Shown in pieces: positions 53,483-62,505 of a stretch of 64,000 nt of DNA; the first letter of the stretch is position 1, and each line of letters begins with the position of its first letter. Source of the DNA: Arthrobacter cryoconiti (lineage in GTDB: Bacteria > Actinomycetota > Actinomycetes > Actinomycetales > Micrococcaceae); contig NZ_JAJJBU010000019.1 in NCBI RefSeq assembly GCF_020905375.1, positions 1-64,000 on the forward strand, given 5' to 3'. Under the pieces are notes generated by a model. The model had not been told where the DNA came from and searched no databases. It saw nothing but the letters and a program-made list of their open reading frames with translations. A program made the position numbers and the translations under genes.

Positions 53483-54991
53483 GTGACCGGGGAAACCATA
53501 TCCGACGCGCAAGGCCAAGCACAGGCACCCGCTGGTTCAGCGGCGTTCCCGCGTCGGGCGGCGAAGACGCTCGCCGAAAAAGTTTGGCGCGACCACGTGG
53601 TCAAGCAGGGTGCGGGCAGCGGTGAGGCTGCGGAGCCCGATTTGCTGTACATCGACCTCCACCTCATCCACGAAGTCACATCGCCGCAGGCATTTGAGGG
53701 ACTACGTTTGGCTGGCAGGCCGCTGCGCCGCCCGGATCTGACCATCGCGACGGAGGATCACAACACTCCCACGCTGGCCATCGACAAGCCGATCGCGGAT
53801 CTGACCAGCCGGACCCAGATTCAGACATTGCGCAACAATTGCAAGGAATTCGGCGTGCGTTTGCACTCTCTAGGAGATGCCGAACAGGGTATTGTCCACG
53901 TGGTCGGTCCCCAACTGGGGCTGACCCAACCGGGGATGACGGTGGTCTGCGGAGACTCACATACGTCCACGCATGGGGCCGTTGGTGCGTTGGCCTTCGG
54001 GATCGGCACGTCCGAGGTTGAGCACGTCATGGCGACCCAGACCCTTCCGTTGAAACCGTTCAAGACGATGGCCATCAACGTCGATGGCACGTTGCGCCCC
54101 GGCGTGAGTTCCAAGGACATCATCTTGGCAATCATCGCTAAAATCGGCACCGGTGGCGGACAAGGATATGTGCTCGAATACCGGGGCTCGGCTATCCGTG
54201 CCCTGTCCATGGACGCCCGCATGACCATCTGTAACATGTCCATCGAAGCGGGGGCGCGGGCCGGGATGATCGCCCCGGATGAGATCACTTTTGACTATCT
54301 AAAAGGCCGCCCGCATGCCCCTGTTGGGGATGACTGGGACGCTGCCGTGGATTATTGGCGGTCCCTGGCTACCGAGGACGACGCCGAGTTCGACGCCTCG
54401 GTGACCTTGGACGCTGACACACTTGAGCCTTTTGTGACTTGGGGTACCAATCCTGGCCAGGGTGTTTCCTTGAACGACGCCGTCCCCTCTCCGGAGTCAT
54501 TCGGCGACGAGAACGCGAAGGCCGCCGCCGAACGAGCCCTGGCATATATGGACTTGGCAGCAGGCACACCCATGAAAGACATTCGCGTCGACACCGTGTT
54601 CCTGGGTTCTTGCACGAACTCCAGGATCGAGGATTTGCGGGCTGCCGCGGACGTCATCCGAGGCCGAGAAAAAGATCCGAATATTCGCATGTTGGTAGTG
54701 CCCGGATCCGCGAGGGTCCGCCTCGAGGCTGAAGCTGAGGGCCTAGATAAAGTCTTTTTGGCGTTTGGTGCTGAATGGCGTTTCGCTGGCTGCTCTATGT
54801 GCCTGGGCATGAACCCGGACCAGCTGGCCCCGGGAGAGCGCTGCGCGTCAACATCAAACCGCAACTTTGAGGGCCGTCAAGGTAAGGGCGGGCGGACTCA
54901 TCTGGTCTCGCCAGTTGTAGCCGCCGCGACCGCTGTCCGCGGGACGCTGAGCTCACCGTCGGATCTAGAACCTGCCATTAGCGCAGCGTAA
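53483..54991 (+). CDS. leuC: 3-Isopropylmalate dehydratase, large subunit
   Basis: A 502-residue [4Fe-4S] aconitase-family subunit isomerising 2- to 3-isopropylmalate. DHNTPT near 90, [35 protein letters not shown], and cluster ligands in [17 protein letters not shown] and [31 protein letters not shown] are visible. The GTG at 53483 has AAGGGAG upstream; an N-terminal extension of about 20 residues is rich in Ala. Followed by leuD after 12 nt. Confidence 0.97.
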   Translation: MTGETISDAQGQAQAPAGSAAFPRRAAKTLAEKVWRDHVVKQGAGSGEAAEPDLLYIDLHLIHEVTSPQAFEGLRLAGRPLRRPDLTIATEDHNTPTLAIDKPIADLTSRTQIQTLRNNCKEFGVRLHSLGDAEQGIVHVVGPQLGLTQPGMTVVCGDSHTSTHGAVGALAFGIGTSEVEHVMATQTLPLKPFKTMAINVDGTLRPGVSSKDIILAIIAKIGTGGGQGYVLEYRGSAIRALSMDARMTICNMSIEAGARAGMIAPDEITFDYLKGRPHAPVGDDWDAAVDYWRSLATEDDAEFDASVTLDADTLEPFVTWGTNPGQGVSLNDAVPSPESFGDENAKAAAERALAYMDLAAGTPMKDIRVDTVFLGSCTNSRIEDLRAAADVIRGREKDPNIRMLVVPGSARVRLEAEAEGLDKVFLAFGAEWRFAGCSMCLGMNPDQLAPGERCASTSNRNFEGRQGKGGRTHLVSPVVAAATAVRGTLSSPSDLEPAISAA

Positions 54992-55003
54992 GGAGCTATC
55001 ACC

Positions 55004-55603
55004 TTGGAAAAGTTCTCCTCTCACACCGGAATCGGTGTTCCGCTGCGCCAAAGCAACGTTGACACAGATCAGATCATTCCGGCTGTTTATCTCAAACGCA
55101 TCACTCGCACGGGGTTCGAAGACGCACTCTTCTCCAGTTGGCGAAAGAATCCGGACTTCATCCTCAACCGCAAGCCATACGACGCCGGTTCCGTGCTGGT
55201 TGCCGGCGCTGACTTCGGCACCGGGTCCTCCCGGGAACACGCGGTCTGGGCCTTGAAGGATTACGGTTTCAAGGCTGTGCTTTCCTCCCGGTTTGCCGAT
55301 ATTTTCCGTGGCAACTCAGGCAAAGCGGGTCTGGTGGCCGCAGAGCTTGCCCAGGAGGACATTGAACTGATCTGGAAGGAACTAGAAAACGCTCCGGGCA
55401 CGCAGGTGAGTGTGGATCTGCACAGCAAGATGGTCACCGCTGGCTCTGTTGTGGCACCATTCCAGATCGACGATTACACGCGCTGGCGCCTACTTGAGGG
55501 TCTTGATGACATCAGCCTGACGCTGCGGGACGAGCCAGCGATTACAGCGTTCGAAGCAACGCGACCGGCATGGAAGCCCACCACGTTGCCAGCGAAGAGC
55601 TAG
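55004..55603 (+). CDS. leuD: 3-Isopropylmalate dehydratase, small subunit
   Basis: A 199-residue LeuD subunit: [35 protein letters not shown], the swivel-domain motif [33 protein letters not shown]. It completes the LeuCD dehydratase. The start is a TTG at 55004, with AAGGAG at 54990-54995 overlapping the leuC stop (TAAGGAG), 8 nt away. leuB lies 17 kb away, so the leucine pathway is split. Confidence 0.96.
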   Translation: MEKFSSHTGIGVPLRQSNVDTDQIIPAVYLKRITRTGFEDALFSSWRKNPDFILNRKPYDAGSVLVAGADFGTGSSREHAVWALKDYGFKAVLSSRFADIFRGNSGKAGLVAAELAQEDIELIWKELENAPGTQVSVDLHSKMVTAGSVVAPFQIDDYTRWRLLEGLDDISLTLRDEPAITAFEATRPAWKPTTLPAKS

Positions 55604-55716
55604 CGCACTACTGGAAGGCCCGCCGGGCTAAAAGCCACAAAGACGGCCCACCGGGCTGACTGGCCGCCGGACTGGCCGCCGGGCGCTCCAGCCCAGCCCT
55701 GCGGCTAGTTGGTGCG

Positions 55717-55995
55717 TTAATGAATGGGCGGGTCCGGTGGCATAAACGGATCTGGCGGATACGATTCCGGGCCTCCGGGTGCTGATGGGTTAGGTGGCTG
55801 GAGTGGCTCCGGGGGAAAGGGTGCCGGCCCCGAAGGTTCTGGAGCTTCTGGCCCCGGCTCGGAGGGATCCGGGTGCCGCGGCGGCGCAGGCTCGGACGGC
55901 ACCGAAAAACCGGGTTCCGGCGAGTTAGGCCAAGGCATGGTGGGGCTGGGACTATTTGGTGCTTGTCCGGGAATTGTGGGTTCGTCGATGTTCAC
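55717..55995 (-). CDS. Proline-rich small protein
   Basis: A 92-residue protein of which over a third is Pro, with many Glu, Ser and Gly (NSPSPTMPWPNSPEPGFSVPSEPAPPRHPDPSEPGPEAPEPSGP). No signal peptide or TM; ends PPDPPIH. A purine-rich stretch with GAGAGG and AAGAG precedes the ATG. It is disordered and may be cytoplasmic or a linker-like surface peptide. The opposite strand gives a Gly/Ser-rich frame that is the mirror of this Pro/Glu/Ser coding and is not counted. Moderate trust that it is a gene; no family recognised. Confidence 0.5.
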   Translation of the reverse strand: MNIDEPTIPGQAPNSPSPTMPWPNSPEPGFSVPSEPAPPRHPDPSEPGPEAPEPSGPAPFPPEPLQPPNPSAPGGPESYPPDPFMPPDPPIH

Positions 55996-56283
55996 GACTC
56001 TTACCTCTCTTCTCCTTAGTGATGGACTGAGCGGTCGTGATACCCGCTCACCTCTGACACTAGTGAGGGTACTGGTTTAGGACAAGGACTCCCGCGGGAA
56101 AATCGGCAGGGCCTTGGCACAGGCTTCATCTGGGACAACTGGAGCTGTTGGGCCAAGGCGCGCTCGCCATTTGTGATACTTCCCGAATCCAAAACCGTGT
56201 CATTTCGGCATCGTGAGGCGAGAAACTATGCTTGACTCCAGACTCCGCCCGGATGGGGAGCATGCGGTGCGATTAAGGATTAG

Positions 56284-57627
56284 GTGAAGATGAGCAGGAT
56301 TCTGACGGTCAGAGGAGGAGTTCCGCTCAAGGGGCGGGTTACGGTACGTGGTGCCAAAAACTTGGTGCCCAAGGCTATGGTGGCTGCTTTATTGGGCAAC
56401 GCTCCTTCTACTTTGCGCAATGTTCCGGAACTAAAAGACGTCGACGTTGTGACCTCGCTGCTGCAAATTCACGGCGTGACAGTCCAAAAAGACCCGGTTA
56501 CCGGGGATCTGACACTTGATCCGTCCAACGCCAAGACGGCTTCCAGTTCGGAAATCAACACCCACGCCGGGGATTCCCGCATCCCCATCCTGCTCTGCGG
56601 GCCCTTGATTCACTCGATCGGCCACGCCTTCATCCCAGATCTTGGTGGGTGCAAGATTGGCGACCGGCCCATTGACTACCACCTGGAAGTCTTGCGCAAG
56701 TTCGGCGCCGTGGTCGAGAAAACGGGTGGCGGCATCCTGATCTCCGCACCGACCGGGCTGAAGGGCACCAAGATCAGCCTTCCCTACCCCAGCGTTGGTG
56801 CAACGGAGCAGGTTCTGCTTTCAGCCACAAGGGCTGAGGGCATTACAGAGCTCAGCGGGGCGGCGACGGAACCTGAAATCATGGACTTGATTGCTGTCTT
56901 GCAAAAGATGGGAGCGATCATCTCCGTCCAAACTGACCGCACCATCAGGATCGAAGGCGTAAAAGAACTCTCCGGCTATGTGCACACGGCGCTCCCGGAC
57001 CGCAACGAGGCCGCATCTTGGGCGTCAGCTGCGTTGGTCACAGGGGGTGACATCTACGTGGAGGGCGCTATCCAGCGCGACATGATGACGTTCGTCAATA
57101 CCTTCCGCAAGATCGGCGGCGGGATGGATATTCACGACGATGGCATCCGTTTTTACCACCCCGGCGGGGATTTGTTGCCCTTGGTCTTGGAAACGGACGT
57201 CCATCCCGGGTTTATGACCGATTGGCAGCAGCCGCTCGTCGTGGCCTTGACCCAGGCCCAGGGCGTTTCCATCGTGCATGAGACCGTCTATGAAAATCGC
57301 TTTGGCTTCACGCAGGCACTCGTTAGGATGGGAGCCAATATTCAACTCCACCGCGAATGCTTGGGCAGTATTCCGTGCCGTTTTGGCCAACGGAACTTCA
57401 TACATTCCGCCGTCATTTCTGGTTCTACACCGCTGACGGGGACCACCATTGATATTCCGGATCTACGGGGTGGATTTAGCCACATGATCGCAGCACTGGC
57501 CGCTAGTGGCACCTCCACTGTGACGGGGATTGACATCATCAGCCGTGGGTACGAAAGGTTCACCGACAAGCTCTCTGACCTGGGCGCGAATTTTGACGTC
57601 CATGACACCGACCGGGCATCGGTGTAG
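56284..57627 (+). CDS. murA: UDP-N-acetylglucosamine 1-carboxyvinyltransferase
   Basis: A 447-residue MurA adding enolpyruvate from PEP to UDP-GlcNAc, the first committed peptidoglycan step. VRGAKNLVPKAMVAALLG (substrate Lys/Asn), catalytic-loop Cys123 in LGGCKIGDRPIDYHLEVLRKFGA (so predicted fosfomycin-sensitive type, unlike the Asp form in mycobacteria), DRNEAASWASAALVTGG and LRGGFSHMIAALAASG. The GTG at 56284 is used; the ATG at 56290 is equally possible (AAGGAT lies between the two preferred distances). Start of a run murA-plsC-gpsA-ddl with 2-3 nt gaps or overlaps. The 288 bp upstream hold only its presumed promoter. Confidence 0.95.
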   Translation: MKMSRILTVRGGVPLKGRVTVRGAKNLVPKAMVAALLGNAPSTLRNVPELKDVDVVTSLLQIHGVTVQKDPVTGDLTLDPSNAKTASSSEINTHAGDSRIPILLCGPLIHSIGHAFIPDLGGCKIGDRPIDYHLEVLRKFGAVVEKTGGGILISAPTGLKGTKISLPYPSVGATEQVLLSATRAEGITELSGAATEPEIMDLIAVLQKMGAIISVQTDRTIRIEGVKELSGYVHTALPDRNEAASWASAALVTGGDIYVEGAIQRDMMTFVNTFRKIGGGMDIHDDGIRFYHPGGDLLPLVLETDVHPGFMTDWQQPLVVALTQAQGVSIVHETVYENRFGFTQALVRMGANIQLHRECLGSIPCRFGQRNFIHSAVISGSTPLTGTTIDIPDLRGGFSHMIAALAASGTSTVTGIDIISRGYERFTDKLSDLGANFDVHDTDRASV

Positions 57628-57629
57628 GG

Positions 57630-58451
57630 GTGAGCCCGGCTAAGCGCCCGTTCAAGCCACGGGGAATGTCTTGGAAGACTCGACTATTTTTCTCCTTCGT
57701 GGCCGACGTCGCCCGGCCTGTGATGAATGTGCTGATCGGCAAGCAATGGCAGGGGCTGGAAAAATTACCCACAGGTGAAGGCTTCATCGTGGTCCCTAAT
57801 CATTTTTCGGAGATTGACCCCATCGTGGTGGGCCACATGCTCTATAACCAGAATGTGATGCCGCATTTCTTGGCCAAAGATGGTCTCTTTAGCACTCCCT
57901 TCCTTGGATTCTTGCTTCGTGGCGCGCATCAGATCCGTGTTGAGCGAAGCGGTGCTGCGGCGGGGACATCCCTTGAAGCTGCCCAGAGAGTCCTTGACGC
58001 TAACGATGCCGTGGTCATCTACCCGGAAGGGACGCTGACACGGGACCCTGACTTGTGGCCCATGAAAGGGCGCACAGGTGCAGCCCGGCTGGCACTGGCA
58101 ACCGGTGCGAAGGTAATTCCGGTAGCCCACTGGGGTGCTCAGGAAGTGTTCCCCCGCTATGGGAAAGGTTTCAAAATTTTCCCGCGGAAACGGGCCCACG
58201 TGGTGGTCGGGGATCCAGTGGACTTGAGTGCCTTCATGGGTAAAACAGGGGATAAAGCCACGCTGGAAGCCATGACCGAAGTCATTATGAAAGACATCAC
58301 TGCGTTGTTGGAGCCACTGCGAGGGGAGAAAGCTCCCACCGAGCGCTGGGATCCGGCTGCTCACCAGCAATCGAGCCATGGCCGCTTTGTTGAACGAGGA
58401 ACGAAAAAGCCCAAGAACGCAGCGGACACGTCGGAAGCAGGAGAGAGCTAG
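57630..58451 (+). CDS. plsC: 1-Acyl-sn-glycerol-3-phosphate acyltransferase
   Basis: A 273-residue membrane-associated acyltransferase making phosphatidic acid. The NHxxxxD motif is VPNHFSEIDPIVVG (catalytic His/Asp), with FLLRGAHQIRVER (glycerophosphate site) and VVIYPEGTLT. It starts at GTG 2 nt after murA and its last base overlaps the gpsA start (TAGTG), so lipid and wall synthesis genes are translationally coupled. The hydrophilic tail (about 230-273) is Lys/Ser-rich. Confidence 0.93.
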   Translation: MSPAKRPFKPRGMSWKTRLFFSFVADVARPVMNVLIGKQWQGLEKLPTGEGFIVVPNHFSEIDPIVVGHMLYNQNVMPHFLAKDGLFSTPFLGFLLRGAHQIRVERSGAAAGTSLEAAQRVLDANDAVVIYPEGTLTRDPDLWPMKGRTGAARLALATGAKVIPVAHWGAQEVFPRYGKGFKIFPRKRAHVVVGDPVDLSAFMGKTGDKATLEAMTEVIMKDITALLEPLRGEKAPTERWDPAAHQQSSHGRFVERGTKKPKNAADTSEAGES

Positions 58452-59488
58452 TGAGTTATGTAGATGGCTTGGTGCCGGCAAAGATTGCAGTGCTGGGGGC
58501 CGGCAGCTGGGGAACCACGTTTGCCAAGATTCTCGGTGATGCCGCCCAAGGAACTGAGCGCAAGATAATTTTGTGGGGCCGCAGGGCGGAAGTGGTGGAG
58601 CAAATCAATGATCACCACCGCAACCCACGCTATCTCTCCAGCACTGAACTGCCCCTTAACATCACAGCCTCCACGGACATTTCTGCTGTGCTCAAGGACG
58701 CAGAGCTGGTGATTGTGGCGGTCCCTGCACAGACCCTGCGTGAGCAACTGCGCGGATGGGCGCCACACCTGGCCAAGGACGCCGTCGTCGTGAGTTTGAT
58801 GAAGGGGCTGGAACTGCACACCGACCAGCGGATGTCCCAAGTGATCATGGAAGAGCTTGGCTTGACGCCGAACCGGGTGGTAGTTGTCTCAGGGCCCAAT
58901 CTGGCGATGGAGATTGCCCGTCAAGAACCCACGGCATCTGTGGTGGCTTGCGCTGATGAAGAGACGGCAGGGTGGGTGGCTGCGGTCTGCACGCCGCCTT
59001 ACTTCCGCCCATACACCAACGCAGACGTGGTGGGCGTGGAAATCGGTGGGATCCTCAAGAACGTCATTGCCCTCTGCGTTGGTATTTGCGAGGGGCGCAA
59101 GATGGGGGACAACACCAAGGCGTCGGTCATCACGCGCGGTTTGGCGGAGACCACACGTTTGGCCTTGGCCTTAGGTGGCAAGGCAGAAACCCTGTCTGGG
59201 TTGGCCGGGCTGGGCGATCTTGTGGCGACGTGTTCCTCATCCCTGAGCCGTAACCATACTGCCGGGCGCATGCTGGGGGAGGGGCTCACCCTGGATGAGG
59301 TCAACAACCGGATGACGCAAACCGCTGAAGGTATTAAATCCGCGCGGGCCGTGAAGGACTTGGGCGCCAAAGTCGGTGTCGAGATGCCGCTTACGAACGC
59401 AGTAGTGGCAGTTCTGGAAGGTAAACTGAGCGTCGATGACCTAGGGCCGCTACTGCTGGCCCGTGAATTGAAATCCGAAGGCGATTAG
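58451..59488 (+). CDS. gpsA: Glycerol-3-phosphate dehydrogenase (NAD(P)+)
   Basis: A 345-residue enzyme reducing DHAP to sn-glycerol-3-phosphate, the backbone for PlsC-type acylation. Rossmann motif IAVLGAGSWGTTFAKILG, VVVSGPNLAMEIARQEPTASVVA, the catalytic Lys region VGVEIGGILKNVIALCVGICEG and LAGLGDLVATCSSSLSRNHTAG. GTG start overlapping the plsC stop. It directly supplies the pathway of the previous gene. Confidence 0.96.
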   Translation: MSYVDGLVPAKIAVLGAGSWGTTFAKILGDAAQGTERKIILWGRRAEVVEQINDHHRNPRYLSSTELPLNITASTDISAVLKDAELVIVAVPAQTLREQLRGWAPHLAKDAVVVSLMKGLELHTDQRMSQVIMEELGLTPNRVVVVSGPNLAMEIARQEPTASVVACADEETAGWVAAVCTPPYFRPYTNADVVGVEIGGILKNVIALCVGICEGRKMGDNTKASVITRGLAETTRLALALGGKAETLSGLAGLGDLVATCSSSLSRNHTAGRMLGEGLTLDEVNNRMTQTAEGIKSARAVKDLGAKVGVEMPLTNAVVAVLEGKLSVDDLGPLLLARELKSEGD

Positions 59489-59490
59489 AC

Positions 59491-60636
59491 GTGAGCACTG
59501 ATTCCCCTAGCGCAGGTGCCCCCGTGCCCGGGCGCATCAAAGTTGCTGTCCTTTTCGGCGGCCGGTCCAGTGAGCATGCCGTCAGCTGTGTCACTGCTGC
59601 AGGCGTGCTGGGTGCCATAGACAAGGACAAGTACGACGTCGTCGCGATCGGTATCGCTAAGAACGGCCAGTGGGTTTTGGCTGGCACTGAGATCGCAGAC
59701 TGGTCTTTGACCTCGGGAGCCATGCCTGAAGTTTCGCCCGCAGGAAGATCAGTGTCCCTGTCCCACCTGGGTGGCGGCCACCAGCTGGTGATCAGCGAAT
59801 CGAGCCGTGTTCCGGAAGAGCTGGGTGGCGTAGATGTGGTTTTTCCGCTGCTGCATGGGCCATGGGGTGAAGACGGAACCATTCAGGGGCTTCTGGAGCT
59901 TTCTGACACCCGCTACGTAGGTGCCGGTGTTGCTGCGTCCGCCATTGGGATGGACAAGCACTTCATGAAGGTCGTTTTTGAGGCCGCTGGGCTGGCAGTG
60001 GGACCGTACGTTGCTGTGAGCGACCGGGCATGGAGTGTGGACCCGGAGAGCGTGCGGGCAAAAGTAGCAGCACTGGGCTTCCCCGTATTCGTCAAGCCAG
60101 CGCGGGGAGGATCATCCATGGGGATTTCGAAAGTGGATGGCCCCGATGGCTTGGACTCTGCTATTGCAGAAGCCCGAAAGTACGATCTGAAACTGGTCAT
60201 CGAGGCCGGAATTACCGGGCGCGAAATTGAGGTGGCAGTCCTGGAAGGACGGGGTAGTGACAGGCCCCGCGTCTCGCTACCTGGGGAAATCTCAGTGGTG
60301 GATGGGACTCACCAGTTCTACGATTTCGACGCCAAATACGTCCAGGGTACCGCAGTCAACCTCAGCTGCCCCGCGGAGATGCCTGCGGTTGATATCTCCC
60401 GCGTGCGTGACCTGGCCGCCGTGGCATTTGATGCGGTGGGAGCGGAGGGTCTCTCCCGGGTGGACTTTTTCTATACGCCTTCCGGCGAGCTCATCATCAA
60501 CGAGATCAACACCATGCCAGGCTTCACGCCGTCGTCGATGTACCCGCAGATGTGGGCCGCATCAGGCCTTCCTTACCCACAGCTGATCGATGAACTCCTG
60601 CAGTTGGCACTCAGCCGCAAGATTGGCCTGCGGTAG
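59491..60636 (+). CDS. ddl: D-alanine--D-alanine ligase
   Basis: A 381-residue ATP-grasp enzyme joining two D-Ala for the peptidoglycan stem. VAVLFGGRSSEHAVSCVTAAGVL, LLHGPWGEDGTIQGLLELSDTRYVGAGVAASAIGMDKHFMKVVFEAAGLAVGPY, FVKPARGGSSMGISKV, and the Mg/D-Ala site GLSRVDFFYTPSGELIINEINTMPGFTPSSMYPQMW. GTG start 2 nt after gpsA; last gene of the envelope run. Whether it makes D-Ala-D-Lac can be excluded on its close Ddl-type features only tentatively. Confidence 0.95.
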   Translation: MSTDSPSAGAPVPGRIKVAVLFGGRSSEHAVSCVTAAGVLGAIDKDKYDVVAIGIAKNGQWVLAGTEIADWSLTSGAMPEVSPAGRSVSLSHLGGGHQLVISESSRVPEELGGVDVVFPLLHGPWGEDGTIQGLLELSDTRYVGAGVAASAIGMDKHFMKVVFEAAGLAVGPYVAVSDRAWSVDPESVRAKVAALGFPVFVKPARGGSSMGISKVDGPDGLDSAIAEARKYDLKLVIEAGITGREIEVAVLEGRGSDRPRVSLPGEISVVDGTHQFYDFDAKYVQGTAVNLSCPAEMPAVDISRVRDLAAVAFDAVGAEGLSRVDFFYTPSGELIINEINTMPGFTPSSMYPQMWAASGLPYPQLIDELLQLALSRKIGLR

Positions 60637-60743
60637 AAACGCCGCTCGCTTCCCCTCTCACCCCCCCGCACTCTCACCCCGCACTGCCAGGAGCTCACAT
60701 AATCACCGATCCAGCCCCGGATTCTTCGCCCACTATCACGTGG

Positions 60744-61838
60744 ATGAACCTCGGCGTGCCTGCGGAGGCGGCGTGGATCAGCGCCAGCGGGACCAAGCCG
60801 GCTAAGAACGTGGTCATGGCGGACGATTCCCTCACCGCTGATGATGCCTACCGTCTGGCGGTCCAAGGGACAGCAATTATGTTCACTGGCGATTACCACA
60901 ATGCTCGCCAGCTGCTCTCCGCGATGGCTCGGCGAATCCCTGGGGGTAAGAAGCACGACGGCGAAGAGGTCGCCATGGCCTTCTACCGTCACCGGCAGGG
61001 CAGATCCCAGCGTGCCAGAATTTTAGGATCGCTGCTAGTGCCCCTTCAGCCCGGACCCGCCGTTGCGTTGCGCCGTGCGCCCGCAGCGCAAGATGCGCTG
61101 CTAGCAGCCTTTGGGGATGTCGCAGGGCCCAGCGCCGTCTCACTTCAAGATGTCCTCGGTGCCATCGGCGCCCATGAGTGGCACAAAAATGGTGTGCGTG
61201 TTCAGGCTTTGGATGCTGTGATTTATCCGCACTACGGCACGTTTGCGCCGATCCGTAATGAATACCTGGACTTGGTGGCACAGGCACCGTTGCCGTCCAC
61301 TGTGCTAGCCGTTGACGTTGGCACTGGAACCGGAGTGCTGGCAGCCATTCTTGCCCGACGCGGTGTGAAGAAAGTTATTGCCACGGATACCGAACCTCGG
61401 GCCATTGCGTGCGCCGCGGAAAATATGGCACGACTGGGACTCGATGGACAAGTCCACGTGTTATTTGGCGACATGTTTGCCGGTATCAAGGCGCCGCTGA
61501 TCGTGTGCAATCCGCCGTGGCTGCCCGGTGCCGCCAATACGCTGCTTGATCACGCTGTCTACGACCCAAAAAGCCGCATGCTCAAGGCGTTCCTTGCTGG
61601 CCTTGGGAAACACCTTGAACCCGGGGGAGAAGGCTGGCTCGTCATCTCCGACCTCGCCGAGCATCTGGGATTGCGCTCACGCGAGGAATTATTGGGCTGG
61701 ATTGATGCTGGGGGTCTGCAGGTAGTGGACAGGATGGAAACGCCAGCCAGGCATCCGCGGTCCATGGATCACAAGGACCCCTTCTTTAGCGCCCGAACAC
61801 TTGAGATCACGTCCTTGTGGAGACTGCGTACGCGTTGA
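60744..61838 (+). CDS. Class I SAM-dependent methyltransferase
   Basis: A 364-residue protein with an N-terminal domain (about 1-160) and a C-terminal Rossmann methyltransferase: motif I VLAVDVGTGTGVLAAILARRG, ATDTEPRAIACAAEN, and NPPW (VCNPPWLPGA), the amino-methylating signature of N-methyltransferases such as PrmC, RlmG and RsmC. Substrate unknown. A strong AGGAG (60689-60693) is followed 5 nt later by ATA ATC in the same frame (60699), and homology-like sequence (ITDPAPDSSPTITW) continues to the first ATG at 60744; the original start may have mutated from ATG to ATA. Confidence 0.8.
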   Translation: MNLGVPAEAAWISASGTKPAKNVVMADDSLTADDAYRLAVQGTAIMFTGDYHNARQLLSAMARRIPGGKKHDGEEVAMAFYRHRQGRSQRARILGSLLVPLQPGPAVALRRAPAAQDALLAAFGDVAGPSAVSLQDVLGAIGAHEWHKNGVRVQALDAVIYPHYGTFAPIRNEYLDLVAQAPLPSTVLAVDVGTGTGVLAAILARRGVKKVIATDTEPRAIACAAENMARLGLDGQVHVLFGDMFAGIKAPLIVCNPPWLPGAANTLLDHAVYDPKSRMLKAFLAGLGKHLEPGGEGWLVISDLAEHLGLRSREELLGWIDAGGLQVVDRMETPARHPRSMDHKDPFFSARTLEITSLWRLRTR

Positions 61839-61858
61839 GAACTACTCTGGGGGTCTGC

Positions 61859-62350
61859 TTAGCCGGTAGCTGGCAGGTTTTCCACATCGGAGGGGCCCAC
61901 GCAGCCGCGTAGGCGCGGGAGCTTATTGGCGGCGCTGGAAAGCTGGGCCAAAACCGTGCTGGAATTGACTTTCTTCGGGTCCAAAAGAATTTCAGTGGCT
62001 GGCTCGCGGCCGTAAGTGGTGAGCGTCCAAGTGGGATCGCCTTCCTTGATCACCCAATCCACGCCGTTTACACCAACGCAAATATCCGTGGTGGGAGTGG
62101 GCGGGGTCACCCCGCATCGCAGGACAACCGTTGCGGGGTCTCCCCAAGCGGCCGTGGCCTGGCTGGAGGTGGTGCGCCGTCCGGCGTCGGCCAGTGCATC
62201 GGGAAGTGCCACCATCATCGGCGCGCACGCGGGATTGTTGGAATCTTTGGCCGAAGCCACCTCAACTGTTGAGGCGCAGCCACTCACGGCAAGGACAGTG
62301 ACGAGCAAAAACGGTAGGGCAGACAGTCGGGTCAAAGAGTTCGCACGCAT
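61859..62350 (-). CDS. DUF3515 lipoprotein
   Basis: A 163-residue lipoprotein (lipobox AVSGC, Cys25) with VALPDALADAGRRTTSSQATAAWGDPATVVLRCGVTPPTPT and a C-terminal LPRLRGCVGPSDVENLPATG, the DUF3515 pattern of actinobacteria, with conserved Cys residues likely bridging. Usually found next to ddl and thiL. Here it converges with the methyltransferase, 20 nt away. No role established. Confidence 0.87.
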   Translation of the reverse strand: MRANSLTRLSALPFLLVTVLAVSGCASTVEVASAKDSNNPACAPMMVALPDALADAGRRTTSSQATAAWGDPATVVLRCGVTPPTPTTDICVGVNGVDWVIKEGDPTWTLTTYGREPATEILLDPKKVNSSTVLAQLSSAANKLPRLRGCVGPSDVENLPATG

Positions 62351-62505
62351 GCTTCAAGCCTATCCGCTCAGATCTGCCCAGGTGGACAGGGTGTGCCTCG
62401 CTAGCTGCCACACCGGGTAGTCAGGCAGGTCACGGCAGCACAACGATGCAGAAAATAGCTAAGACTCTGAGGTAGAAACCAAGGTCAAGGTGAGAAGATG
62501 ACGCC

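Noticed and set aside
55724-56080. Gly/Ser-rich frame on the plus strand
   Set aside because: It is the complement of the proline-rich coding and carries no independent signals.
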